Assembly (NCBI GenBank): GCA_032622095.1
Contig: CP136068.1
Coordinates: forward strand, 184,950,796-185,014,795
Source: Siphonodentalium dalli
Lineage: Eukaryota > Mollusca > Scaphopoda > Gadilida > Siphonodentaliidae
DNA length: 64,000 nt
Direction: 5' to 3'
Part shown: positions 47,205 through 58,635 of the stretch, one piece after another
Position numbering within the stretch: position 1 is the first letter of the stretch
Layout: each line of letters starts with the position of its first letter
Position numbers and translations under genes: made by a program
Notes under the pieces: generated by a model
Database searches by the model: none
Seen by the model: the letters and a program-made list of their open reading frames with translations, nothing else
Told to the model about the DNA's origin: nothing

Positions 47205-47893
47205 TCAATGTCGTTTACGAGAAAGTGACTGAGGTATTCTGTCCGACGTACGGCGCACCATCATATACAACCCTACCGTGGTGTTAATTTGGAACGTTTC
47301 TCCTGGAATCTGGTATTTAGGCCAGTCTCCGAAGGACCAGCCTTTCTCTGGTAGATGCAAGTTATTTGCGGTGCAATTTCCACCAAGCCACCACCCACTG
47401 TTGGTGTTAGCCGCACAATGGGTATGTGTACAGTCCCTGTCATACGTGCAAAATCTGTTGCCATTCAGTCCACTATCACCGAATCCATCAGCAAGGGGGT
47501 CTATATTCCATGCTTCATAACGTTCATAATGCATCGCGAATTTGTTTTTCTCTGTGTCCACCCAGAAATCGTGGTAATATGCCTGTGCATAACCGATCCC
47601 TACACTTAGTTTGTAATTAAATTCACCATCCTTGAGCAGTAGGCGTATTTTATCCATTCCAAGAAATGATTCATAAGGGATCTGCCCAAATCCTTTTTTA
47701 TAATCTTTCCACTTCCGGTTGAATGTCAGTGGGAGACCGTCGTCCAGTCTGTAGTACTCCCCTCTCCGCTCCAGGAACGTCCAGCCACCCCAATCGAATT
47801 CACACCAAACAGGGAATGCAGGCTTGGTCACATCAGGTTTGATAATCAGTTCACCTTGTCCTGTGTAACCAGCATCGTATGCTTCCGTGCAGT
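47205..47893 (-). CDS. Fibrinogen-related secreted protein, exon 3 (fibrinogen C-terminal domain)
   Basis: A 689-bp minus-strand exon after a GTTTTAACAG acceptor, ending at TGA 47207-47205. It encodes an almost complete fibrinogen-like domain (FReD) of about 229 residues: DCTEAYDAGYTGQGEL at the start, FPVWCEFDWGGWTFLERRG, DFWVDTEKNKFAMHYERYEA, then FCTYDRDCTHTHCA with the DxD calcium-site residues, SGWWLGGNCTANNLHLPEKG, and a C-terminal ...VRR plus basic tail SLSRKRH. FReD domains in animals bind acetylated or other glycans and proteins; in molluscs they occur in immune lectins (FREPs). The first two bases complete the Asp codon split with exon 2. Ligand specificity cannot be read. Confidence 0.93.
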
Positions 47894-47964
47894 CTGTTAA
47901 AACAAAATAATTTAAATAATCAATAAACTTTAAAAATAATTTACTGTAGACAATTGATTGTTGT

Positions 47965-48335
47965 TTAACCCTTTACCCAACAAACCGGCCAAATAAAGCT
48001 TCAACAGCCTAAAATATCTTCGGGTTATTTTTCCGACTTTTTAATGTTCCCTGACACATTAACCCTTTACCCAACAGAAGGGCCCTGTGCCAATGCATTC
48101 TCTTATATATGCGAGTCGACCATAGGTCGCCTCGCATATATAAGAGAATGCATTGGCCTAAAAAAAATCTTTTTTTAACACTTTTTACCATTTTTTCTTA
48201 CATTCTTTAACAATTTTATAATGTTTAATGTGTTAAGCCAATGCATTCTCTTATATATGCGAGGCGACCTATGGTCGACTCGCATATATAAGAGAATGCA
48301 TTGGCACAGGGCCCTTCTGTTGGGTAAAGGGTTAA
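47965..48335. mobile_element. piggyBac-like MITE, copy 3, with a partial copy beside it
   Basis: The complete unit 48059-48335 has TTAA ends, CCCTTTACCCAACAGAAGGG and complement, and the twin CATTCTCTTATATATGCGAG hairpins. On each side lies an inverted 37-bp flank (TGTGTCAGGGAACATTAAAA and complement, 48020-48058 and 48336-48372), so the palindrome is larger than the element. A second left terminus (TTAACCCTTTACCCAACA) at 47965 belongs to a partial copy of the longer form seen at 20312-20701. Confidence 0.8.
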
Positions 48336-49387
48336 TGTGTCAGGGAACATTAAAAAGTCGGAAAAATAACCCAAGGAGTATATATTTCTTAGTTATTACC
48401 TATGTTTATTGCGATGTAGGCAGATATAGGCCCATAAAAGTCACAGAAAAGCATACAATCTCGAGCTGTGAACTAGATTATTGAGGAATATATAAGTATT
48501 ATACCAAGAAATATATTCCATGCCTTGTTTGTTCAATGTTATAAAGTTCCCTGTCAGAACGGGTCAGAACATCAAAAAGTTGATAGAATATGTTTAGCAC
48601 TAATTTCCACATAATTCAAACAGAAGGGTGCATCTGCACGATACAGAGGATTTCTTTCATGTTTAAGAACAGATTCACAGCCTAACATAAACAACTTAAA
48701 ATCTCGATCTGTGTCTGGCACATGTAGCTGATATATATATATAGCAGCATTTCTTTTAAACTGCGAATATTTAGTCAGTGTAGCGCCACGAATAGAGGAG
48801 GATCTGCCCATGTCTTAAAAACATCTGTATCCTCGTGGAGGTGTCCTCAAAATCTTAGTCAAACCCACTAAATTGATTTATACATCTCTATGTAAAACCA
48901 AATTGTCGTATTTTATTTCTGAAATGAATGTGTTCATGATGTTCATGTTTTGATCCCAATAAACCATATTTAAAAAATAAAATAAAACAGATTTAAAAAT
49001 GACAACGCCTGAAGTCCGCGCAGTTGTAAATAAATAAATACTTCTTTATTGGTGTGATGAATTAATCGCGATAAACAAAAATGACAATCACTCCGACAAG
49101 GTGAGCCACTATACTTATATTCCATGTATAAGAATGGCGTTTTGTGATGCCATTTTGTTTTAAAATTTATGAACATTTTGGCTGTAATTTGGGACAAGGT
49201 AAAATATCTCTACTGTGCTTTTGAACATTTTCGTTTGCGTCCAGGTTTCCAAAACAAAACTGGTGTATATGTTATATGGGTAGAGATGGAACTACTGAGT
49301 CCTTGTTGGAATTATAAATTATGTTATAGCACAGACCGAAATTCGAGTTTGATGAGTGATGTACATAAATTTTGCGATACACTCAGT

Positions 49388-49843
49388 TTAAAGGTACTCA
49401 ATCCGATTCGATGGCCCCCATGTAATCAGATTCCAACAACAACAATTTTGTTCGAAGTGCCGCTTCAGTTATCAGAATAAATTAATTGACCAAAATTAAT
49501 GCTAGCCACATGCAGTCAACTACAGTATAGAATTGCCCAAAACCTGTTATTAATCAATATTTTGTACAATGAAATTTTGCCGGTTTGTCAAATATCTGAC
49601 ACAAAAAATCCACTTTATTTTAGAGTTATCTATCTTCATCCGCTATTTAGTCTTCTGATCTACTTTTTCTGGGCCACCAAATATTTCAGGCGGTGAAAAA
49701 TAAAAGATTTAAAAAATCGATATCTGATCACCCTGAGCTTTGATTAATGGGTTCCTCGACTCGAATCAAATATGCTTTAGCCCCCCACCCAAGCCAAATA
49801 AATAGTAATTGAGGGGGTGCTTAATCGGATTGTGTACCTTTAA
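49388..49843 (-). mobile_element. TTAA-flanked MITE, AGGTACTCAATCC family, copy 3
   Basis: TTAA-AGGTACTCAATCCGATT at the left and GTGTACCT-TTAA at the right, with internal sequence reversed relative to the copies at 1590 and 51047. More diverged than the others. Confidence 0.75.
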
Positions 49844-51046
49844 ACAAAACAATTCACGGCTAAACACAAACATCGTGCTTCTTGATCGAATGTAGATTGT
49901 ATATAATAATGGAGTCACCTACATAAATGAAAACCAAGAGAATATAATGCTAAACAACGAAGCGACGAACAAATTTAAATACAAATTGAGTTACAAAATA
50001 TAAAGGGACTTAAGGCACTCGCAGTGGGTAGATAATGTCATGAATCTCTACTCTGTCTAACGCCCGTAGAGATCATATTCCAGCAGGACAAAACCTGGGA
50101 CCTTTTTGAAGTTTTGACAAGGAACCTTACAAAGTCAAAAAAAATAACGCGGGCAATATATTTCTGAGTTAATAGCTGTTGGTTAATAGTTTATTCATTA
50201 GTAGGCGAAGGTTACAGCTCGAGATTAAATTATTTAAACGACTTTGTCAGGCGAGGGTGAAAAACAAATTTCCGGCACCTATGCCGGGGTGGGTGGGTGG
50301 TCAAAGACACCAACAAGCAATTTTTTTCGCCTAAAAAACAAAACATTCCTGCTTGTTTTTTTAGTGTTTTGGCAATGAGTTGGGCTTCATTTTAAGTTCA
50401 ACACCACTTTGAATGAGAGAAATAATGTAATTCTAACTGGTAAACTGACTGCAGGCAGTTATCGTGTTGTATTTTGTTGCAAATTTTGAAATCCAAGATG
50501 GCCGCTGGCAGCCATGTTTTTTTGGCCGAATGACCTCAAAATGACTCATTCCTATTTACATGTCCATGTTAACATCCATGATAAATAGTATGCACAGAAA
50601 TTCATATACAGATGTTTACAGCGAATTTTCCCCGCAAATCTCTGTTTTAGTGTTAAAAGGGGAGGGGTGGGTATAAAAAAATGGTCGGAAAAAAATGCCG
50701 AAAACGGAAAAAACTTTGGCGGTGGGGGTGGGTGGGTACAAAAAATGATCGAAAGGGAAAAAATGCCATAAGTGCCTGAATTTTTTTTCCGACCCCACCC
50801 CCCTGACTTTGTCGCCGATTTTGCTTTGCGCCACTTACAATCATGCATGGATTTTATCCAGGGTAATTAATTCCGAGCTTTTTGCGATATCGGTTCACTA
50901 AAAAGCGTGCAATTTTGAGCTGGGACCACCCCATACTTTGAACTAAATTATTGAGGGACAAATTAATATAAACAAAGAAATATATCCCCTGCCTTGTTTG
51001 TTCAATGTTATAAAGTTCTCTGTCAGAAGGGGTAAGATGATACGAC

Positions 51047-51501
51047 TTAAAGGTACTCAATCCGAATTAACGCTCGCAAATTACTATTTCCTTGGCTTCG
51101 GGGGTAAAAAATGTTTGGTTCGAGTCGAGGAACCCACCATCAAAGATAGGAGTGATCAGATATCGATGTTTGAAATCTATTATTTAAATTTTTTGGTGGC
51201 CCAGTAAACTGTCGACGAGAAGCACTTATCTGACCAGATAGCGGATGAAGATCGATAACTCTAAAATCCATTGGCTTTTTTTGTGTCAGATATTTGACAA
51301 CTGGCAAAATTTCGTTGAACAAAACGTTGATAAATAACAGGTTTTGGGGAATTTTATATTATAGTTGACTGTGGTTAGCATTATTTTTGGGCAATTAATC
51401 GATTCTGATAACTGAAGCGGCATTTCAAAAAATGTTGTTGTTGTTGTTGTTGTTGGAATCTGATGATATGGGGACCGTCGAATCGGATTGAGTACCTTTA
51501 A
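51047..51501 (+). mobile_element. TTAA-flanked MITE, AGGTACTCAATCC family, copy 2
   Basis: TTAA-AGGTACTCAATCCGAATT to CGGATTGAGTACCT-TTAA. Very similar to 1590-2005 and complete at both ends; includes a (GTT)n tract one or two units longer than copy 1. Confidence 0.85.
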
Positions 51502-51900
51502 CAAAAGCCCCTATAAGTTGTTGCCCAATCCTCTTTTGAACATTTTATATAATATGTCATGTATAATGTATTGTTTATAATTTAGTTCTGTTTAGTTCAA
51601 ATAAACTATTGTTTAAACTAAGGGGCCAGAACATCTAAACGTTCCCAAGTTTTGTACTAGTGGAATATGAGATCTGCGGTTGTTAGCCAGAGTAGAGATT
51701 CATGGCATGATCTATCGCAGTGGGCAGAAAAAGACACATTTGTTCTGAAAAACAAAATCCTCCAAAAATATTGTAAATATACCAGAATATAGCAAAACTA
51801 TTTCCAGAAAACCTGGGAAACCATGATCCGAAATTTGTGGTCGGGGTTTCCCTAGGTCTGGTGGTCACGCTTCCGATTGTTACTACATATAGAACCTTAC

Positions 51901-52005
51901 CTACGAATTGTCTGTCACACAGAGTCCCAGTCCACTCGCAGTGACGATCACATTTGAGCGCGGTTGTATATTCCACTGCCCGTTCATGCACGGATTATCT
52001 TTTCC
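51901..52005 (-). CDS. Fibrinogen-related protein, exon 2 (EGF-like), with 1-base frameshift
   Basis: A 105-bp minus-strand exon between a TTATTCTGATTCTAG acceptor and a GTAAGG donor. It begins in phase 0 as GKDNPCMNG and, after a shift of one base in the run AACGGGCAG, continues AVEYTTALKCDRHCEWTGTL-CDRQFV, an EGF-like pattern (N-P-C-x-N-G ... C-D-x-x-C-x-W-T-G-x-x-C). Entry phase matches exon 1 and exit phase matches exon 3, but only if one base is restored in the G run; as written the frame would stop. This may be a sequencing or assembly error in a homopolymer, a null allele, or a recent pseudogene. The exon is one cysteine short of a standard EGF module. Confidence 0.78.
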   Translation of the reverse strand, partial: GKDNPCMNGQWNIQPRSNVIVTASGLGLCVTDNS

Positions 52006-52051
52006 CTAGAATCAGAATAAATGTATTGTCGTTTTAGAAACCATTGGTTGA

Positions 52052-52530
52052 GTCTGACACGATCACTAACAGTGTTACCAGAATGATGGTCTGGTCGAGT
52101 CTGACATGATCACTGAGAGTGTTACCAGAATGATGGCCTGGTAGAGTCTGACATGATCACTGGCAGTGTTACCAGAAGGATGGCCTGGTCGAGTCTGACA
52201 TGATCACTGGCAGTGTTACCAGAAGGATGGTCTGGTCGAGTCTGACAGGATCACTGGCAGTGTTACCAGAAGGATGGCCTGGTCGAGTCTGACATGATCA
52301 CTGGCAGTGTTACCGGAAGGATGGCCTGGTCGAGTCTCACATGATCACTGGCAGTGCTACCAGAAGGATGGCCTGGTCGAGTCTGACATGATCACTGGCA
52401 GTGTTACCGGAAGGATGGCCTGGTCGAGTCTGACATGATCACTGGCAGTATTACCGGAAGGATGGCCTGGTCCAGTCTGACATGATCACTGGCAGTGTTA
52501 CCGGAAGGATGGCCTGGTCGAGTCTGACAT
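52052..52530 (+). repeat. 47-bp minisatellite, about ten copies
   Basis: The unit GAGTCTGACATGATCACTGG plus CAGTGTTACCAGAAGGATGG and CCTGGTC repeats about ten times. Variation is limited to single bases (AGAAGG/GGAAGG). Confidence 0.92.
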
Positions 52531-53901
52531 GTTAATTATTTAAGACTGACCTTGTGTTTGGGTCATTGTTAATTATTTAAGACTGACCTTGTGTTTGGGT
52601 CATTGTTAATTATTTTAGACCGACCTTGTGTTTGGGTCATTGTTAATTATTTAAGACTGACCTTGTGTTTGGGTCGTTGTTAATTATTTAAGACTGACAT
52701 TGTGTTTGGGTCATTGTTAATTATTTAAGACCGACCTTGTGTTTGGGTCATTGTTAATTATTTTAGACCGACCTTGTGTTTGGGTCATTGTTAATTATTT
52801 AAGACCGACCTTGTGTTTGGGTCGTTGTTAATTATTTAAGACCGACCTTGTGTTTGGGTCGTTGTTAATTATTTAAGACTGACATTGTGTTTGGGTCATT
52901 GTTAATTATTTAAGACTGACCTTGTGTTTGGGTAGTTGTTAATTATTTAAGACTGACCTTGTGTTTGGGTCGTTGTTAATTATTTAAGACCGACCTTGTG
53001 TTTGGGTCATTTTTAATTATTTAAGACTAACCTTGTGTTTGGGTCATTGTTAATTATTTAAGACTGACCTTGTGTTTGGGTCATTGTTAATTATTTAAGA
53101 CCGAGCTTGTGTTTGGGTCATTGTTAATTATTTAAGATCGACATTGTGTTTGGGTCGTTGTTGATTATTTAAGACCGACATTGTGTTTGGGTCGTTGTTA
53201 ATTATTTAAGACTGACCTTGTGTTTGGGTCATTGTTAATTATTTAAGACTGACCTTGTGTTTGGGTCCTTGTTAATTATTTAAGACTGACCTTGTGTTTG
53301 GGTCATTGTTAATTATTTAAGACTGACCTTGTGTTTGGGTCATTGTTAATTATTTAAGACTGACCTTGTGTTTGGGTCCTTGTTGATTATTTAAGACTGA
53401 CCTTGTGTTTGGGTCGTTGTTGATTATTTAAGACTGACCTTGTGTTTGGATCATTGTTAATTATTTAAGACTGACCTTGTGTTTGGGTCATTGTTAATTA
53501 TTTAAGACTGACCTTGTGTTTGGGTCCTTGTTAATTATTTAAGACCGACATTGTGTTTGGGTCGTTGTTAATTATTTAAGACTGACCTTGTGTTTGGGTC
53601 ATTGTTAATTATTTAAGACTGACCTTGTGTTTGAGTCCTTGTTAATTATTTAAGACTGACCTTGTGTTTGGGTCATTGTTAATTATTTAAGACTGACCTT
53701 GTGTTTGGGTCATTGTTAATTATTTAAGACTGACCTTGTGTTTGGGTCGTTGTTAATTATTTAAGACTGACATTGTGTTTGGGTCATTGTTAATTATTTA
53801 AGACCGACCTTGTGTTTGGATCATTGTTAATTATTTAAGACTGACCTTGTGTTTGGGTCATTGTTAATTATTTAAGACCGACCTTGTGTTTGGGTCGTTG
53901 C
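52529..53901 (+). repeat. 37-bp minisatellite, about 37 copies
   Basis: The unit TTGTTAATTATTTAAGACTG plus ACCTTGTGTTTGGGTCA repeats without interruption for 1.37 kb. Variants (CCGACC, GTCG, ACATTG) recur in a patterned way, suggesting higher-order duplication of multi-unit blocks. It directly abuts the 47-bp array. Confidence 0.95.
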
Positions 53902-55447
53902 TTCTTCTTTTCTTTTTGACCATATTCTTGGTCTGACTCCATGGACTCACTTGAATAAGAGGACTGGAAATAATGATATGATATTTGTGAAATCTCTATT
54001 TCTATTTGTTCACCCTATACTATCGGATTGTTTCAAATAACTTTATGTATATTGACGGACAATACCTTTTGTGTTAACAGAATAATGATGGAGGGTCATC
54101 ACGTAGTGATCGTAGCGAGGGAGAGTTAGGGAAGAGACGGATTGCGATCATGGCCGCACTGGAGAATGGATGACCACCAATATTTGTTTTTAATTTGGCC
54201 AATAAAATTTTCATTTGGCAAAACTTTTGGCCAAAAGATTTTTTGGTCCAGCGTGATCACTGTTCCTGGCCAGTCTCGCCCTGAATTTTAAATTTTTTAA
54301 ACAAAGTTACGGGTGGGTTGGTGAGACATCCTCCAATATCGTTATGTCCATGGTCAGTATTGATTTATATTGCATTATTTCCAGCCCTTTTATTCAAATA
54401 TCGTCATGTCCATGGTCAGTATTGATTTAGTTATTCAGAATAAAAACATAATTAAAGAAACTTCAAAAACATAATATTATATCATTGTTTCCAGCCCTCT
54501 TATTCAAATATCGTCATGTCCATGGTCAGTATTGATTTAGTTATTCAGAATAAAAACATAATTAAAGTAACTTCAAAAACATAATATTATATCATTGTTT
54601 CCAGCCCTCTTATTCAAATATCGTCATGTCCATGGTCAGTATTGATTTAGTTATTCAGAATAAAAACATAATTAAAGTAACTTCAAAAACATAATATTAT
54701 ACGAACAAATATGTATGCGTTATGTCACATGTCACAGACAGATCATGGGATATGTCCTATCTGAGTCACAAACCTCGTTAAAAGCTACCATATTACAAAT
54801 CAGACAGCAACTTAAACACTTCTGTTCAGTTTTGACACACGCACCGTGCAGCGCACAGTTTTAAAGCTGCTGCCAGATTTTGAATATGGTAACTTTTTAC
54901 GAGGTTTGTGTCTCAGATAGAACATATCTCATCTACTAACTATAATATACTCACATAATCACTCATATTCAATGTTGAGAAAATTTCACAGACACATCAT
55001 TTATGTCATGTTTCATTTCTACACAATTTGTTTCTACGTAATTTGGAGCGACGGATACAATAGGTCGATAAACGAACTATTGATATACAGTCTTCACATG
55101 CTCTGAAAAACACTTGCCAAAATTCACAGCCATATTTCTAACGTTTTCAACTTTTCGCCAGAAGTCAGATAAACGCTCTTTATTGTTACCATATCAGGAT
55201 TAGACTACAACGGAACAGTCTTTTCTGTTCCATGTCGCGCAAATGGCGGTTTTTTGTTTGGAACCCAAACACCGTATTCACAGTTGTAATTTTCATTGCC
55301 CCAATGCGTCTTTTTTGGGTTACATAATGCTCGTAGAAAGGTAGTTCAGATATGATCGACCTATTTTGATACTGAGAAAAAATCAAAAGCGAATAATATA
55401 ATGTGTATTTTGGAGCGCAAACCGCCATGTGGCTTTAAAGACATATT
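53902..55447 (+). repeat. Segmental duplication, copy I
   Basis: Begins TTCTTCTTTTCTTTTTGACC, ends AAGACATATTATGGACTTG; closely matches 55806-57135. Copy I contains a 110-bp subunit three times (from 54379, 54489 and 54599, starting TTCCAGCCCT) where copy II has it once. Both contain AACGCTCTTTATTG and a stretch CAAATGGCGGTTTTTTGTTT. Confidence 0.88.
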
Positions 55448-55805
55448 ATGGACTTGTTGTGTTTGGGTCATTGTTAATTATTTAAGACCGACCTTGTGTT
55501 TGGGTCATTGTTAATTATTTAAGACCGACCTTGTGTTTGGGTCGTTGTTAATTATTTAAGACTGACCTTGTGTTTGGGTCGTTGTTAATTATTTAAGACC
55601 GACCTTGTGTTTGGGTCGTTGTTAATTATTTAAGATTGACCTTGTGTTTGGGTCATTGTTAATTATTTAAGACTGACCTTGTGTTTGGGTCATTGTTAAT
55701 TATTTAAGATTGACCTTGTGTTTGGTTCGTTGTTAATTATTTAAGACTGACCTTGTGTTTGAGTCATTGTTAATTATTTAAGACTGACCTTGTGTTTGGG
55801 TCGTT
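55448..55805 (+). repeat. 37-bp minisatellite, second block, about ten copies
   Basis: Same unit and phase as the array at 52529-53901, so the minisatellite plus its 1.5-kb right flank has been duplicated in tandem. Confidence 0.93.
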
Positions 55806-57135
55806 GCTTCTTCTTTTCTTTTTGATCATATTCTTGGTCTGACTCACTTGAATAAGAGGACTGGAAATAATGATATAATATTTGTAAAATCTCAATTCTA
55901 ATTGTTCACCATATACTACCGGATTGTTTCAAATAACTTTATGTATATTGACGGACAATATCTTTTGTGTTTACAGAATAATGATTGAGGGTCGTCAAGT
56001 AGTGATCTTAGTGAGGGAGAATTAGGGAAGAGGCGGAGGGAAATCATGGCCGCCCTGGAGCTAGGATGACCACCAATAGGTTTTTTTTCAATTTGGCCAA
56101 TAAAATTGTCATTTGGCCAAACTTTTGGCCAAACGATTTTTCGGTAGGGCGTGATCATTGTTCATGGCCAGTCTCCCCCTGAATGTTAAAAAAAAATTTA
56201 ACAAAGTTACGGGTGGGTTGGTGAGACACCCTCCAATATCGTCATGTCTATGATCAGTATTGATTATATTGCATTATTTCCAGCCCTCTTATTCAAATAT
56301 CGTCATGTCCATGGTCAGTATTGATTTAGTTACTCAGAATTAAAACATAGTTAAAGTAACTTTAAAAACATAATATTATACGAACAAATATGTATGCGTT
56401 ATGTCACATGTTAAAGACAGATCATGGGATATTTTCTATTTGAGTCACAAAACTCGTAAAACGCTATACCATATTAAAAATCAGGCAGCAACTTTAAAAC
56501 TGTTTGCTGTTTAGTTTTGACACAAACACCGTGCAGCGCACAGTTTTAAAGATGCTGCCAAATTTTGAATATGATAACTTTTTTGTGTCTCAGATAGAAC
56601 ATATCTCATCTACTAACTATAATATACTCACATAATCACTCATATTCAATGTTGAGAAATTCCACAAACACATATGTCATGTGACATTTCTACACAATTT
56701 TTGTCTACGTAATTTGGAGTGACGGATACGATACGATAGGTCGATAAATAAACGAACTATTGATTTACACTCTTCACGTGTTCTGAAAAAACACTCTGAA
56801 AGTCACAGCCATTTTTCAGACGTTTTCAACTTTTCGCCAGATGTCAGACAAACGCTCTTTATTGCTACCATATCAGTTAGACTACAACGGAACGCTCTTT
56901 TCTGTTCCATGTCGTGCAAATGGCGGTTTGTTGTTTGGAACCCAAACACCGTATTCACAGTTGTAATTTTCATTGCTCCAATGCGTCTTTTTGGGTTACA
57001 TAATGCTCGTAGAAAGGTAGTTAAGATATTATCGACCTATTTTGATACTGAGAAAAAATCAAAATGGAATAATATTTTGTGTATTTTGGAGAGCAAACCG
57101 CCATGAGGCTTTAAAGACATATTATGGGCTTGTTC
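55806..57135 (+). repeat. Segmental duplication, copy II
   Basis: Starts TTCTTCTTTTCTTTTTGATC and ends near ATTATGGGCTTGTTCGGG. Differs from copy I by many substitutions, small indels and the lack of two 110-bp subunits. Confidence 0.88.
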
Positions 57136-57573
57136 GGGTACGTGAAACTGATAAATTAGAACTCAGGCGCTATTCCAACTGGGGGAATGTAGCATTCTAC
57201 TAACATCGCCCAAAATCTCAAAGAAATCGACCATACAACTTCATAGAAAACACCGTCTGAACTACGCTCAATTGTAAATATTTACTTCTCGATTCGTGAC
57301 GCAACAATCGGCGATAAACTAATGCAAATGATTTCGCCATCGATACTCATTGCATTTAATAAACATATAAGCCGGACGGTGTGTGTTGTAAATTTGGATT
57401 AATATTCATACAAATAACTACTATGATCAAGATTATTCTCCATGTTTATTTGATCACCCAACCGGAGTGTTTCACATCACTTTAAGATGAAAATTAAAAA
57501 TTATTGCGTATATAGAATGTAGACACATTTGTTCTAAGAGTGCGTTCTTTACATACTGTTAACACTGTCTTAC
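57136..57573. repeat. Dispersed repeats near intron 1 start
   Basis: 57170-57400 matches 22434-22650 in inverse orientation. 57425-57485 matches the first 60 bases of the window (GATTATTCTCCAT ... GGAGTGTTTCACATCACTTT). Confidence 0.65.
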
Positions 57574-57705
57574 CTTCTCATTCTTTTCCTTCTTCTCCTT
57601 CTTCTCCCTTTTTTCCGTCTCCTTTTTCCTCGGAGAAGGCTTTGACATTGACAGACAGATGCAGCAGAGGACGAGGAACCATATTCCGTACGTTCTAATT
57701 TTCAT
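57574..57705 (-). CDS. Fibrinogen-related protein, exon 1 (signal peptide and charged linker)
   Basis: Minus-strand ATG at 57705-57703 opens 44 codons. MKIRTYGIWFLVLCCICLSM is a clear signal peptide (basic n-region, hydrophobic core, small residues near S21). It is followed by KPSPRKKETEKREKKEKKEK, a Lys/Glu-rich linker that may form a coiled-coil or flexible stalk. The exon ends GAGAAG with a GTAAGA donor in phase 0, matching exon 2. Together with exons 2 and 3 this gives a secreted protein of about 309 residues if the exon 2 frame were intact. The start is supported by the signal peptide and by an in-phase exon join; no promoter element was confirmed. Confidence 0.85.
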
Positions 57706-57742
57706 AGTTTTATTTTCAAGTTTCAAGTCGCTTTAAGTAATG

Positions 57743-57829
57743 GTTAGAGCACAAGAATAGTTCTTTACCAGAATAAATCGAGTCGGAGACGAGATTTATT
57801 CTGGTAAAGAACTATTCGCGTGCTCTGAC
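57743..57829. repeat. Hairpin just upstream of the fibrinogen-related gene start
   Basis: Arms AATAGTTCTTTACCAGAATA with AATC and complement surround a 10-base loop; outer parts AGAGCAC/GTGCTCT extend the pairing. It begins about 40 bp upstream of the ATG on the minus strand, so it may lie in the 5' UTR or core promoter. Confidence 0.8.
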
Positions 57830-58590
57830 CGTCTTAGAGCACAATTGACCGCACATAATGCGATTATCTCGAAATACGCAATTGATCGTGCGTTGAACAC
57901 GACGTACAATCCGTGTGCTGGCCGAGATTAACACAATGACCCGTTAGCCACACCAATCATCGTGATTACCCATGCAGTGATCGCCGTTGAATGTGAATAA
58001 ATATGTCCGAAACGACACGGATTAACGTGTGACCAGACCCGTTTTCACAAACCAAGTCACCCGCAGATGTGTTTGGAAAGTCAAATGTGGAAGTCGCATG
58101 ATTGTGTCTTACTATTATTATATACATTGTGTTAGTGGATCATGAATTCCGAAGAAGTCTGTGTGCCAGAATGATGACATGGAATTTGGACCTGTAACCA
58201 ACTACTTTTTGCCAAAGGTAATGGTGCACATCATTATTATGTGACAAACGTGTCGCCTTTTCAAGAAACTGTTTCGAAATTACTACCATAATAGTCCATT
58301 GGTTCCTCCAGATTCTCCAGATACAAGTTCTGTTGTTAGTTATATCGGATATGTGGAGCGCTATATAGTGAAGTGTTGATTCTGTTGGATTATTGGATAT
58401 ATTACTATTTAGTGGTTCTAAATGTAAATGTTAATTCGTTTAGTTTCATCGTTGGATTAGTGGTCCTTAGAATATTTTCGGAACTGGATTAGTTTTGTGG
58501 AATAATTATAATAAATGTAATTATTCTACTAGTTAATAAATAATTCAACCAATGCATGTGTTACTATTGCCAACCCTCCGTTCGTCCTGT

Positions 58591-58594
<4 letters not shown>

Positions 58595-58633
<39 letters not shown>
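58595..58633. repeat. (TA)n microsatellite
   Basis: About 19 uninterrupted TA dinucleotides. Confidence 0.95.

Positions 58634-58635
<2 letters not shown>

Larger units (their letters stand above)
47894..51900 (-). other. Fibrinogen-related gene intron 2
   Basis: A 4.0-kb intron carrying a piggyBac-like MITE cluster (47965-48335) and two TTAA MITEs in opposite orientations (49388-49843, 51047-51501). At 50270-50830 a G-rich/C-rich repeat with GGGTGGGTGGG words resembles 60480-60560. Stretches 48340-49387 and 51502-51900 show nothing else. Confidence 0.75.
52006..57573 (-). other. Fibrinogen-related gene intron 1
   Basis: A 5.6-kb intron, nearly all tandem repeat or segmental duplication (see separate entries). 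GTAAGACAG donor and TTCTAG acceptor on the minus strand. Confidence 0.75.

Noticed and set aside
52052-53901. CRISPR-like regular repeats
   Set aside because: The arrays are continuous tandem repeats with no unique spacers, in an intron of an animal gene.
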